64,000 nucleotides of DNA, taken from the NCBI RefSeq assembly GCF_015101885.1, contig NZ_CP062941.1, forward strand, positions 4,464,001-4,528,000, read 5' to 3'. This DNA is from Massilia litorea (lineage in GTDB: Bacteria; Pseudomonadota; Gammaproteobacteria; Burkholderiales; Burkholderiaceae_D). Below the pieces are notes generated by a model that did no database searches, had not been told where the DNA came from, and was given only the letters and a program-made list of their open reading frames with translations. Position numbers and translations under genes: made by a program. Positions 1 through 7,818 of the stretch are shown here, one piece after another. The first letter of the stretch is position 1, and each line of letters starts with the position of its first letter.

Positions 1-2027
1 CGCCGGAAGATGCGGCCGTACAGGCCCTGCTGGAACTGCTGCGCCAGCGGAGTCCAGTCGGTGCGCACCGTCTCCAGGCCCTTGTACACGATCTCCTCGC
101 CGCCGCCGGGCGTGCCGGCCAGGCCGGCATAGCGCTTCTTGCTGCCTTCGTCGGAGCCGCGCACGGTCGGCATCAGGAAGCGCCGGAAATGGGTGTCGTA
201 CTCCAGCTCGAGCGCACTCTCGAGCCCGAGCTCCTCGCGCAGGTGCGTGCGCCACCAGCCATTGACGTGCTCGACCAGTTCGCGCCCGATGCGCAGCGCA
301 TCGCTGTCGGCATGGGCGCCACCGAGCCACACGAAGGTGGAGTCCGTGTCGCCATAGATGACCTGGTAGCCGCGCGCCTCGATCAGCTCGCGCGTGCGGT
401 GCATGATCTCGTGGCCGCGCATGGTGATCGAGGAAGCCAGCCGCGCATCGAAGAAGCGGCAGCCGGTGGTCCCGAGCACGCCGTACATGGCGTTCATGAT
501 GATCTTCAGCGCCTGCGACAGCGGCTGGTTCCCGGCACGCTTGGCCGCCTCCCTGCCCTCCCACACGCGCGTGACGATGCCGGGCAGGCAGTGCCGGGTG
601 CGCGAAAAACGCGCGCCGCGAAAGCCCGGCACGGTATCGGCGTCAGGCTCTTCCAGCCCCGCCACCAGCCCCACCGGATCGATCAGGAAGGTGCGGATGA
701 TCGACGGATAGAGGCTTTTGTAGTCGAGCACCAGCACCGAATCGTAGAGGCCCGAACGCGAATCCATGACGAAGCCGCCCGGGCTGTCCGCGCCGGGCAC
801 GTCGCCGATGTTGGGCGCCACCCTGCCCAGGCGGTGCATCAGCGGAATGTAGGCGTGCTCGAACGCGGCGACCGATCCGCCGCTGCGGTCCGCCGCCAGG
901 CCGGTGACGCTGGCGCGCTCGAGCAGGAAGGCCATCAGGTCGGTCTTCTCGAAAATGCGCGTGACCAGTTCGCAGTCCTTCAGGTTGTAGCGCGCCAGGG
1001 CCGGCTTGTCCTGCGCGAACATGCGGTCGATGGAGGCCATGCGGTCGTAGGGATTGTCGATCGATTTGCCCTCGCCCAGGAGGCTTTGCGCCACGTGTTC
1101 CAGGCTGAACGAAGGAAAGCTCCAGGTGGCCGAGCGCAGCGCCTCGATGCCGTCGATGACCAGCCGGCCCGGCAGGCCCGCGAAGTAGTGCGCTTCGCGG
1201 TCCGTTCCGGCCTTCGCGTTGGTGCGCCACTCCATCGGCGTGCCGCCGCGGCCGATACGCAGGGGATGCCGCAGGCGTTCGGCGTGCTCCTGCAGCACGC
1301 GCAGGTCGAACCCGATCACGCTCCAGCCGATGATGGCGTCCGGATCATGGCGCGCCATCCACGCTTCCAGCTTCTCCAGCAAGGCCAGGCGGCTGTCACA
1401 ATACTCGAGCTCGAAGTCGAGCCCGGTCGGGTCGCCGTTCGGCGGCCCCAGCATGTACACCTGGCGCTGGCCGCAGCCTTCCAGGCCGATCGAGCGCAAC
1501 TCGCCCTGCATGGTGGTCTCGATGTCGAGCGAGACGGTGCGCAGCCTTGGGCGGTAGCCGGGCGCCGGTTTCACCTGTGCGGCCAGCAGCAGCGCGGGGT
1601 CGCCAGGGGCCGGCGTGCCGGTAAACGCCACCGGCGCCGTGATGAAGCGCTCCATCAGGTAGCGCTCGGGCGGACGGATATCCGCCTCGTAGACGTCGAT
1701 CCCGTGCTCGCGCAGGCGCTTCTCCAGCCGCAGCAGATGACGGTAGTGGCGGCAGTACAGCCCAAGCACAGGACGCCCGCGGAAGTCGCACAAGGCCAGC
1801 GGGCGCAGTTCGACACCGCGTTCCCGCTGCAACAGGCTCGTCACCGCCGCCTCCTGCCCGGCCGGGACAAAGGCCACCGCCTCCGCCGCCGGCAGGCGCA
1901 GGCGGCAGGGACCGTCGTCGGTGGCGAGCCAGAGCTCGACTTCGACGCCGCCGGTCCCATCGCCGTGGTTGCCGGTATCGCGCCAGTGGCGCGTCAGCAG
2001 GAAGCCCTGCCTCGGTGTGTCACTCAT
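1..2027 (-). CDS. polB: DNA polymerase II (family B), C-terminus off the left edge
   Basis: Family B DNA polymerase with 3'-5' proofreading, used in damage tolerance and restart of stalled forks. Translated from ATG at 2027, 675 residues are visible; E. coli Pol II has 783, so the last ~100 are outside the window. Seen in order: N-terminal domain; exonuclease Exo I motif DIET near residue 167; polymerase motif A DYKSLYPSII near 430; a motif B-type segment (KIIMNAMYG) near 510; motif C YGDTDS near 556. All key acidic residues are present, so the enzyme should be active. It is transcribed leftwards, away from the accessory islet. No canonical LexA box (CTG-N10-CAG) is visible upstream, although polB is an SOS gene in E. 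coli. Identification is firm. Confidence 0.96.
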   Translation of the reverse strand, partial: MSDTPRQGFLLTRHWRDTGNHGDGTGGVEVELWLATDDGPCRLRLPAAEAVAFVPAGQEAAVTSLLQRERGVELRPLALCDFRGRPVLGLYCRHYRHLLRLEKRLREHGIDVYEADIRPPERYLMERFITAPVAFTGTPAPGDPALLLAAQVKPAPGYRPRLRTVSLDIETTMQGELRSIGLEGCGQRQVYMLGPPNGDPTGLDFELEYCDSRLALLEKLEAWMARHDPDAIIGWSVIGFDLRVLQEHAERLRHPLRIGRGGTPMEWRTNAKAGTDREAHYFAGLPGRLVIDGIEALRSATWSFPSFSLEHVAQSLLGEGKSIDNPYDRMASIDRMFAQDKPALARYNLKDCELVTRIFEKTDLMAFLLERASVTGLAADRSGGSVAAFEHAYIPLMHRLGRVAPNIGDVPGADSPGGFVMDSRSGLYDSVLVLDYKSLYPSIIRTFLIDPVGLVAGLEEPDADTVPGFRGARFSRTRHCLPGIVTRVWEGREAAKRAGNQPLSQALKIIMNAMYGVLGTTGCRFFDARLASSITMRGHEIMHRTRELIEARGYQVIYGDTDSTFVWLGGAHADSDALRIGRELVEHVNGWWRTHLREELGLESALELEYDTHFRRFLMPTVRGSDEGSKKRYAGLAGTPGGGEEIVYKGLETVRTDWTPLAQQFQQGLYGRIFR

Positions 2028-2046
2028 GGGTTTTATGTGATGCGGT

Positions 2047-2442
2047 GTGATGCGAGCCACCGGGGCAAAGGCGGGAGTTTATCAAATCCCCTGGAACGAA
2101 CCAGCAAACCGTACGCCATGCCAGTCTGCACCCGCTCACGGCAAGAAGCGCTGCGCATGCATGGCGGAACCAGCCCAGGCGCGCCTCGCGGCAATCAGCA
2201 TGCTCTTGAAAACGGTGCCCATACGCGCGAAGCCTTGGCAACAACGCGTGGGGCGGTCCGTTCTACGCGCATTAAGGGAATTGATCGAGAACGTCAGGCA
2301 CGTGACATGCGTTTCGCCACGACCCACGCATTCTTCGCAGTCATCCTCGTACGCTGATCCAGCGCTGCTGGCGCTACGTTTAGTGGCGTCAGAAGGTACT
2401 TGGCCGGAAGCGCTAACGCCAGCCCGCCATTCGTTCCAATAA
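2047..2442 (+). pseudogene. Frameshifted small HGG-motif (HGGxxGAPxGNxNAxxHG-type) protein gene
   Basis: A 131-codon frame is open here, but the recognisable protein switches frame twice. Residues TPCQSAPAHGKKRC (2113-2154) are in the 2047 frame. The signature MHGGTSPGAPRGNQ followed by TREALA (2157-2240) lies in the -1 frame. The C-terminal part QQRVGRSVLRALRELIENV (2239-2298) is back in the 2047 frame. Joined, this matches the small accessory proteins of type TPCQSPA..GKKRCRMHGG..GAPxGNxNAxxHGxYTxEA, common in proteobacteria and of unknown function. The simplest reading is a one-base loss near 2154 and a one-base gain near 2241. The N-terminal boundary is unclear. Calling it a remnant is inference from remembered family patterns; the frame switching is directly visible. 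Confidence 0.6.
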
Positions 2443-2472
2443 TGCCTGCACTTCCAACCCTGGAGTCATGCC

Positions 2473-3897
2473 ATGCACCCTCTTCACGTCAACTCGCTCG
2501 TCAACGACATACACTCGGCGCTCAACGCCACATGCGTTGCCGCCATCCACCAGCCCCGTTGCGTCGCCGAAATCCGTGATTGCATTGCGGACGCGACGCG
2601 GCGCGGCGTGTCGGTGGCGATTTGTGGTGGGCGCCATGCCATGGGTGGCCAGCAATTCGCTGCCGATGCGGTGCTGCTCGACATGCGGCACATGCGCCGC
2701 GTACTGGCTTACGACGACAAGGCCGGCCTGATCGAAGTGGAGGCCGGCATCGAGTGGCCCGAATTGATCGATTATCTCGAAACCGCGCCAACGCTACATG
2801 GCAGACGCTGGAGCATTCGTCAGAAGCAAACCGGCGCGGACAGGCTGTCGCTGGGTGGCTGCCTTTCGGCGAATATTCACGGACGTGGCCTGCGCATGCG
2901 CCCATTCATTGGCGACGTTGAATCCTTTACCCTGGTCGATGCAAACGGCGAGGTGCAGCATTGCAGCCGGACCAGGAACCGGGAGCTGTTCGCGCTGGCG
3001 ATCGGTGGCTATGGCCTGTTCGGCGTTTTCGCCAGCGTCACGCTGCGCCTCGCGCCACGCCAGGTATTCCGGCGTGACGTGACGCTGCTTCAGCTGGACG
3101 AACTCATGGCCGCGTTCGAGCAGCGCATCGCCGCTGGCTATGCGTTCGGCGACTTTCAGTTCGCCATCGATCCCCAGAGCAGCGATTTCATGAATCGCGG
3201 CGTCTTCTCGTGCTACGTGCCGGTGACCGATGCCGAGGCGCCGGCCGGTGTGGCCAAAGAGCTGTCGGAACAAGACTGGCGCCATCTGCTGCATCTTGCG
3301 CACATCGACAAGACCAAGGCTTTCGAGTGCTATGCGCGCCACTACCTGGCGACCGACGGCCAGTACTACTGGAGCGACCGGCTGCAGCAGAGCACCTACC
3401 TGGACGGCTACCATTTCGGCATCGACCGCACGCTGAACCATTGCGGTTCCGAGGTAATCAGCGAACTCTATGTGCCGCGCGAGCGCCTGGTGGACTTCAT
3501 GCACGCGGCTGCGGCTGACTTCAGGCAGCACGGCGTGGACCTCATTTACGGGACAATTCGCTTGATTGAACGCGATACCGAAAGCTTCCTGCCGTGGGCC
3601 CGCCAGGACTACGCCTGCATCATCTTCAACCTGCATACACGGCACACACCCGACGGAATCGATGCCACCCACCTGGCTTTTCGCCGGCTGATCGACATGG
3701 CCATCGCGCGCGATGGCAGTTTCTACCTGACTTACTCAAGAGCTGCCAGTGCAGAGCAGGTGCACGCCTGCTATCCGAACTTTGCCAGGTTCGTCGAAGC
3801 GAAACGCAGATTCGATCCACAGCAGCGCTTCCAGAGCAACTGGTATCGTCATTATTGCGCGTTGCCGACTTGCGCCCAGACGGACCTGGCGGCATGA
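2473..3897 (+). CDS. FAD-binding oxidase/dehydrogenase (FAD_binding_4, VAO-type fold)
   Basis: Predicted flavoprotein of 474 residues in the FAD-linked oxidase (GlcD/berberine-bridge/aldonolactone oxidase) superfamily. The N-terminal FAD-binding half carries the glycine-rich loop ICGGRHAMGGQQF (about residues 50-62) and a second FAD segment LSLGGCLSANIHGRG (about 126-140). The C-terminal half is a substrate-binding cap, ending in a Q-R-F-x-S-N-W-Y motif typical of the superfamily. The histidine in GGRHAMGG could be a flavin-attachment site, but this is not certain. The substrate cannot be read from sequence. The ATG at 2473 follows a CTGGAG ribosome-binding site. Its stop overlaps the methyltransferase start (ATGA), so the two were cotranslated. 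GC is lower than in flanking core genes, suggesting transfer. Confidence 0.82.
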   Translation: MHPLHVNSLVNDIHSALNATCVAAIHQPRCVAEIRDCIADATRRGVSVAICGGRHAMGGQQFAADAVLLDMRHMRRVLAYDDKAGLIEVEAGIEWPELIDYLETAPTLHGRRWSIRQKQTGADRLSLGGCLSANIHGRGLRMRPFIGDVESFTLVDANGEVQHCSRTRNRELFALAIGGYGLFGVFASVTLRLAPRQVFRRDVTLLQLDELMAAFEQRIAAGYAFGDFQFAIDPQSSDFMNRGVFSCYVPVTDAEAPAGVAKELSEQDWRHLLHLAHIDKTKAFECYARHYLATDGQYYWSDRLQQSTYLDGYHFGIDRTLNHCGSEVISELYVPRERLVDFMHAAAADFRQHGVDLIYGTIRLIERDTESFLPWARQDYACIIFNLHTRHTPDGIDATHLAFRRLIDMAIARDGSFYLTYSRAASAEQVHACYPNFARFVEAKRRFDPQQRFQSNWYRHYCALPTCAQTDLAA

Positions 3898-4574
3898 AGC
3901 CAGATAAGCCGAGCAATACGGCCCTCATCGTTGCAGCCGGACTTCAACTGGCGCGCGGAAATGCGGCCTTGCCGGCTGACCTGATGCCGGCTGAGGCGCT
4001 GCGCTGCGGCGAACAACTGCTGCAGCGCGTACATCCACGACTGGCCGGCCTGCTGCGCAAGACGTGGTTTCGTCGCCTCTGCAATCTGCTTGAACGGGCA
4101 ACGCTGCCGGGCATTTGCCTGCACTTCACGCTGCGTAAACAGATGGTGCGCCAACAGGTGCGCGCTGCGATTGCCGGTGGTTGTACCCAAGTAGTCGTGC
4201 TCGGCGCCGGACTCGACACCTTGTGCACGGAACTGAAAGCAGCCCGGCCGGAACTGTGCTGCATCGAAATCGACCACCCGGCCACCCAATCCGCGAGACG
4301 AAACGGCAGTGACGACACTGATATCGAATTCATTGCAGCCGATCTCAGGCAGCAAGAGCTTGGAGCGATGTTGAAAGCGCATCCCAACTTCTGCCGAATA
4401 GCTTCCACCCTGTTCGTGGCCGAAGGATTGCTGATGTATATGCCTCTCGATGCAGTGCGTGCGCTGTTGACACAGATGGCCGCGGCCGCACCGCACTGCG
4501 GAGTGACGTTCACGTGGTTTGAGCCGCTCGAACACGGGCTGGCCTTCCCCCATCGTCACGGACACTTCCGTTAG
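3894..4574 (+). pseudogene. Class I SAM methyltransferase (LCMT/COG3315-type), truncated by IS3 element
   Basis: Starts at ATG 3894 inside the stop of the FAD oxidase (ATGA overlap). The product resembles leucine-carboxymethyltransferase-like SAM enzymes: motif I is VVVLGAGLDTL (about residues 99-109), followed by an acidic strand end (CIEIDHPATQ) and FVAEGLLMYM (about 172-181), the 'EG(L)LMYL' segment characteristic of this family. About 221 residues come from the host gene; the left end of the IS3 element at 4559 then supplies five codons and a stop at 4572. Family members are usually 270-310 residues, so the C-terminal substrate-binding part is lost. Together with the oxidase it may have formed a small-molecule modification pair; the substrate is unknown. 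Confidence 0.8.
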
Positions 4575-4575
4575 G
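4559..4575 (+). repeat. IS3 left terminal inverted repeat
   Basis: CGGACACTTCCGTTAGG. It matches the inverted right end at 15 of 17 positions. The exact outer boundary is uncertain by a base or two because no target duplication fixes it. Confidence 0.7.
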
Positions 4576-5431
4576 CGCATTTTAGGTTTTCAAACTGTAC
4601 CGGGCTGATATACCCGAGAGTGGAATGACGCCGGCGTGGATTGTAGAACCTTTCGATATAGTCGAACACGTCTGCCCGTAAATCATCCCTGGTCCGGTAG
4701 TGCTTTTTGCTCAGCCGCTCGGTTTTCAGCGTCGAAAAGAAGCTTTCCATTGCAGCGTTGTCCCAGCAGTTGCCGCGACGGCTCATGCTGCAAACGATGC
4801 CGTGCGATTCGAGCAAGCGCTGGAAGTCTTCGCTGGTGTATTGCGAGCCCTGGTCCGAGTGATGCAATACTGCCCGAGGCCGGCCGCGGCGGAAGATGGC
4901 CATCAGCAGGGCATCCATTACCAGCTGCGCTGTCATGGTCGGTTGCATCGACCAGCCCACCACACGCCGCGAGTACAGGTCAAGGACGACAGCGACAAAC
5001 AGCCAGCCTTCGCCAGTCCATACGTAAGTAAAGTCAGCAGCCCATTTCTGGTTCGGGCCTGGCGCTTCAAATTGCCGGTCCAGCAGGTTCGGCGCGATGG
5101 CGTGGACTGGCGAATCGAGCTGCCCAGGTGCGCGGCGACGCTTGTGGCGGGCCTTGATGCCGGCAGCTTTCATCAGCCGTGCCACGCGGTTCTCACTGCA
5201 GGCAAAGCCAGCATCGATAAGGTCTCGCACTACGCGCGGCGAACCGTATGTGCCATCGCTGGCTTCGTGGCTGTGCTTGATCGCCTTGAGGAGCTGCGCA
5301 TTCTCACGTTCATGCGCACTTATTGGTCGGCCGAGCCAGTCGTAAAAACCACTGCTCGACACACCAAGCAGACGACACATCGTTCGCGTTGGCCAGATGG
5401 CTCTATATTTGGCGATGAAGCCGTACTTCAC
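4571..5431 (-). CDS. IS3-family transposase catalytic subunit (OrfB)
   Basis: 286-residue integrase-fold transposase. It has an HTH_21-like N-terminal region (HERENAQLLKAIK, then YGSPRVVRDL), then an rve DDE core: first Asp in KWAADFTYVW, second Asp in LHHSDQGSQYTS, Glu in WDNAAMESFFSTLK, and the usual end RRHSTLGYISP. The nominal start is GTG at 5431, overlapping the orfA stop by 4 bp. The main product is more likely an OrfAB fusion made by -1 frameshifting at the slippery site in orfA. All catalytic residues are present. Confidence 0.93.
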   Translation of the reverse strand: MKYGFIAKYRAIWPTRTMCRLLGVSSSGFYDWLGRPISAHERENAQLLKAIKHSHEASDGTYGSPRVVRDLIDAGFACSENRVARLMKAAGIKARHKRRRAPGQLDSPVHAIAPNLLDRQFEAPGPNQKWAADFTYVWTGEGWLFVAVVLDLYSRRVVGWSMQPTMTAQLVMDALLMAIFRRGRPRAVLHHSDQGSQYTSEDFQRLLESHGIVCSMSRRGNCWDNAAMESFFSTLKTERLSKKHYRTRDDLRADVFDYIERFYNPRRRHSTLGYISPVQFENLKCA

Positions 5432-5715
5432 TTGAGGTCGGCTGCGAAGTAGCCGAGCGCCTTTTTTAAGATGTCGCGCTCCGTCTTGACCTTTGCCAGC
5501 TCGCGCCGCATGCGCTCATATTCCTGGGTCGATACCTTCTCGCCCCCGCCCGTAACCTCTGCATCCACGTTGGCGTCTCTGCACCACCGCCCCAGCAAAT
5601 TGGCGCCAATGCCAAGGTCGCGGGCGATCGCCGCCTTGCTTGCACCAGGCTGGCCTACCAGCTTGACTGCCTCGCGCTTGAACTCTTCTGAAAACAACCG
5701 TCTTTCACGTGCCAT
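5428..5715 (-). CDS. IS3-family transposase DNA-binding subunit (OrfA)
   Basis: 95-residue HTH_Tnp_1-type protein: the helix-turn-helix covers roughly residues 7-45 (FSEEFKREAVKLV, then SKAAIARDLGIG), followed by a leucine-zipper-like coiled coil (MRRELAKVKTERDILKKAL) that dimerises OrfA and OrfAB. The ATG at 5715 is preceded by a CGGAGGAG ribosome-binding site just inside the right inverted repeat. The slippery heptamer lies within the coiled-coil codons near the 3' end. Confidence 0.93.
   Translation of the reverse strand: MARERRLFSEEFKREAVKLVGQPGASKAAIARDLGIGANLLGRWCRDANVDAEVTGGGEKVSTQEYERMRRELAKVKTERDILKKALGYFAADLK
5461..5467 (-). other. Programmed -1 frameshift slippery heptamer (A AAA AAG)
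   Basis: On the minus strand the codons read TTA AAA AAG in the orfA frame, the classical A_AAA_AAG heptamer of IS3 elements. Slipping back one base leads directly into the orfB frame without a stop, giving an OrfAB fusion transposase. Confidence 0.8.
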
Positions 5716-5741
5716 GTAACTCCTCCGATAGGGACATCATA

Positions 5742-5758
5742 CCTATCGAAAGTGTCCG
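5742..5758 (-). repeat. IS3 right terminal inverted repeat
   Basis: Read from the outside in on the minus strand: CGGACACTTTCGATAGG, the partner of the left end with mismatches at positions 10 and 13. The orfA promoter should lie within or next to it. Confidence 0.7.
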
Positions 5759-5942
5759 CGCTGGTGGGGGAATGCCAATATGCTCTTGCCAAAGCGGGAT
5801 GCGACTGAAGTTCAGCGCATAACAGAGGGCACGCCGAACAGGCCGCCCGGGTTTGCTAAAACCGGCGACACGAGCGCACCATGGCAATCCACAGCGCGCT
5901 CACATAGCCGGCAATTTCCGCGCACTCTGAGGCGCCCTTGGA

Positions 5943-7565
5943 TCAGGGGCGTGAACTCGTCGGGAACGGCCATTCTGCAGAGGCGATGACAGCCTTTGTG
6001 CTGACAGGCTTTGCATTGACAGGCGCCGATGCCAAGGGGCGTTGCATGGGCGGAGGATTGCCCGGCGGGAGGTATCCGGGTAGATCGCCCTGCAGAATCT
6101 CGGCCGCACGCTTCAACAGCGACTTTTCGGTAGGCATGCGAATCTTTTTGCGACGCTTGATCGCCTCTTCGACCAATGGACGGATCAACCAGCGGGCGTA
6201 TTGCTCAGGACTTACGGACGCGAACATTTCGCGCATCTGTTCACGCAGGTCCCACTTGGTCTGCAGCTTTTGCATGACCTGGTCAGCTTCGGTCTGGGTC
6301 AGCAAGTAGTCTTGGGCTTCCTCGACGAAGACGCGCTCGAGGTGATGCATCATCTCTACCGCATCGTCCTCGATCAGGAGGTCGGTGACATGCCGTGACA
6401 CCGTGCTGGCCGCGGAGCCGCCGACAACGCTTCCGATCACAGCACCTACAGCGCCACCGACCAACGCTCCGCCTGGAATCCAGCCGAGATAGGCCGCTCC
6501 CTGGGCCATACCGACCGCCCACCCGGCCATGCCGCCACCGACGCCGGCGGCGGTGTTCGTCACGTTCTTGAAGAGCTGCGCTTTCGAGATGTGACCGGTA
6601 AAAACGTTACATAGGTCGTTGGCGGACAGGACAGCGGTAGTTGCTGCGGCTGCGATCACATTCGACGAGACGGCCTTTGTAAGAAAGGTTTCGGCGGCTT
6701 TCCCGGTCACCTTGCGGCCGCTCTGCTGCAGAACCTCGGTCCCAAGGCGTTGGCCAGCGCCAAGCGTGTTGGCGATCGTCAGCGAGGCCTTTGATCCCAG
6801 TTGTTTTACCATCCAGCCGCTGCTTTCGTGGACCACGCTCTGGACCGCGCTCTTGCCGAGCTGGGCGGTCAGTACGGACGACAGCCATGCGACGCCCCCC
6901 ACCTTCAAGCCAGTGGCGCAGGCAACACCCAGGGCCTCTTTCGCATCTTCGCCGTTCCACAAGGCCTGTGCATATGCGACAGCCACCGAGACGCTGCCGG
7001 CGACCGCGGCTGTAATCGTGCCGTTTGCGGCATCGAACTTCAGACTGTCGATGTTCCCAAACGCCACAATACGACGTGCGGTATCGTAATCAATATTGCC
7101 TTCGACGAGAATGCTCTTAGCTTGCTTACGGGCCAGCGCCGCCGTCACATCACCGGTTTGCAATTTCTTCGCCATCAACTTCAAGGCCTCGGGATACTGG
7201 TCCTTCGGCACCTCGATCTTCATGGCGCGACCACGGGTTTGGTAAATAAGCTTGCCGTTGCGGGCAAAACACGCGTCGACACTCGCCCGTGCGCTCGCGC
7301 AATACTTTGACTGGATCGCCACGCCGTTCACTGTTCGGTCGGGCCCCGCCTTTGCGAAGTCGTCGCCGACCAGGCGCGTGCGCTTGCCCTTGACGGTGTC
7401 GATCATATGATTCGCCCGCTCGGCAGCGAAACCGTGTCCTTGCCTTGCCCGTAGCAGCGCGTTGCTCTGGTGATCCACCGCAGCACCGGCCGAGCCAATA
7501 CTATGTTCTTTGCCCTTGCTCGTCGTGGTTTTCTTCGTTGTCATTTTCGGTCTCGTACAGATCAT
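5943..7565 (-). CDS. Uncharacterised protein: nuclease-like N-terminal motif plus glycine-zipper membrane segment
   Basis: 540 residues; I do not recognise a named family. The N-terminal third holds GHGFAAERAN (44-52) and VGDDFAKAGPDR (66-77), then NGVAIQSKYC (80-89). Spacing and character (acidic D68/D69 and D76, then Q85-x-K87 on a strand) resemble a PD-(D/E)xK nuclease core with Gln in place of Glu. A short Cys/charged region and IEVPKDQYPEAL follow. The middle (183-330) is Ala/Gly/Val-rich and helical. Residues 341-388 form a long glycine zipper (GVGGGMAGWAVG ... GGALVGGAVGAVIGSVVGG) typical of membrane-inserting or pore-forming segments. The C-terminus is charged, with a Pro-rich tail. 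An alternative start is ATG 7544 (MTTKK). It stands alone beside an IS element in a low-GC islet. A defence, toxin or effector role is only a guess. Confidence 0.72.
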   Translation of the reverse strand: MICTRPKMTTKKTTTSKGKEHSIGSAGAAVDHQSNALLRARQGHGFAAERANHMIDTVKGKRTRLVGDDFAKAGPDRTVNGVAIQSKYCASARASVDACFARNGKLIYQTRGRAMKIEVPKDQYPEALKLMAKKLQTGDVTAALARKQAKSILVEGNIDYDTARRIVAFGNIDSLKFDAANGTITAAVAGSVSVAVAYAQALWNGEDAKEALGVACATGLKVGGVAWLSSVLTAQLGKSAVQSVVHESSGWMVKQLGSKASLTIANTLGAGQRLGTEVLQQSGRKVTGKAAETFLTKAVSSNVIAAAATTAVLSANDLCNVFTGHISKAQLFKNVTNTAAGVGGGMAGWAVGMAQGAAYLGWIPGGALVGGAVGAVIGSVVGGSAASTVSRHVTDLLIEDDAVEMMHHLERVFVEEAQDYLLTQTEADQVMQKLQTKWDLREQMREMFASVSPEQYARWLIRPLVEEAIKRRKKIRMPTEKSLLKRAAEILQGDLPGYLPPGNPPPMQRPLASAPVNAKPVSTKAVIASAEWPFPTSSRP

Positions 7566-7818
7566 TTAGTTGCCTGTGTGCACCGATTCTATTTTTATTT
7601 CCCGAAAGTAACAAGTGGTTTCAAACTGGTTTTCGCCACCTCTGGCTCCGGGCATTCTGAAAACGGCTTGCTTCGCATGACGACGTCGAAAACACGGGTC
7701 TTGAACAGCAAGCTTGCGTGGAGTGGATGCCTGCTTCTGGCCGATTGCGAACGATCAGAATAGCTCAGTGTGCGAGCTAGCTGCCATCACAGCGAGGAAG
7801 GGATCTTGCCAGGCTGTC

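Larger units (their letters stand above)
4559..5758 (-). mobile_element. Complete IS3-family insertion sequence
   Basis: About 1.2 kb element with imperfect terminal inverted repeats and two overlapping frames (orfA, orfB) for a DDE transposase made by programmed frameshifting. The left end lies inside the methyltransferase gene. No matching 3-4 bp target duplication is seen (left flank ...GTCA, right flank CGCT...), and the methyltransferase frame does not clearly resume to the right. The copy may therefore mark a deletion or recombination between two insertions. All catalytic parts look intact. Confidence 0.9.

Noticed and set aside
2089..2110. Possible LexA box upstream of polB
   Set aside because: CTG and CAG half-sites are present (CTGGTTCGTTCCAG on the minus strand), but the spacer is 8 rather than 10 bases.
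189..2357. 722-codon plus-strand open frame
   Set aside because: Antisense shadow of polB, which has all family B motifs on the minus strand. The tail of this frame does contain part of the HGG-motif remnant, reported separately.
5759..5830. Continuation of the interrupted methyltransferase after the IS element
   Set aside because: Short pieces (QYALAKAG in one frame, MRLKFSA in another) look faintly like a methyltransferase C-terminus, but they are in different frames and too short to claim.
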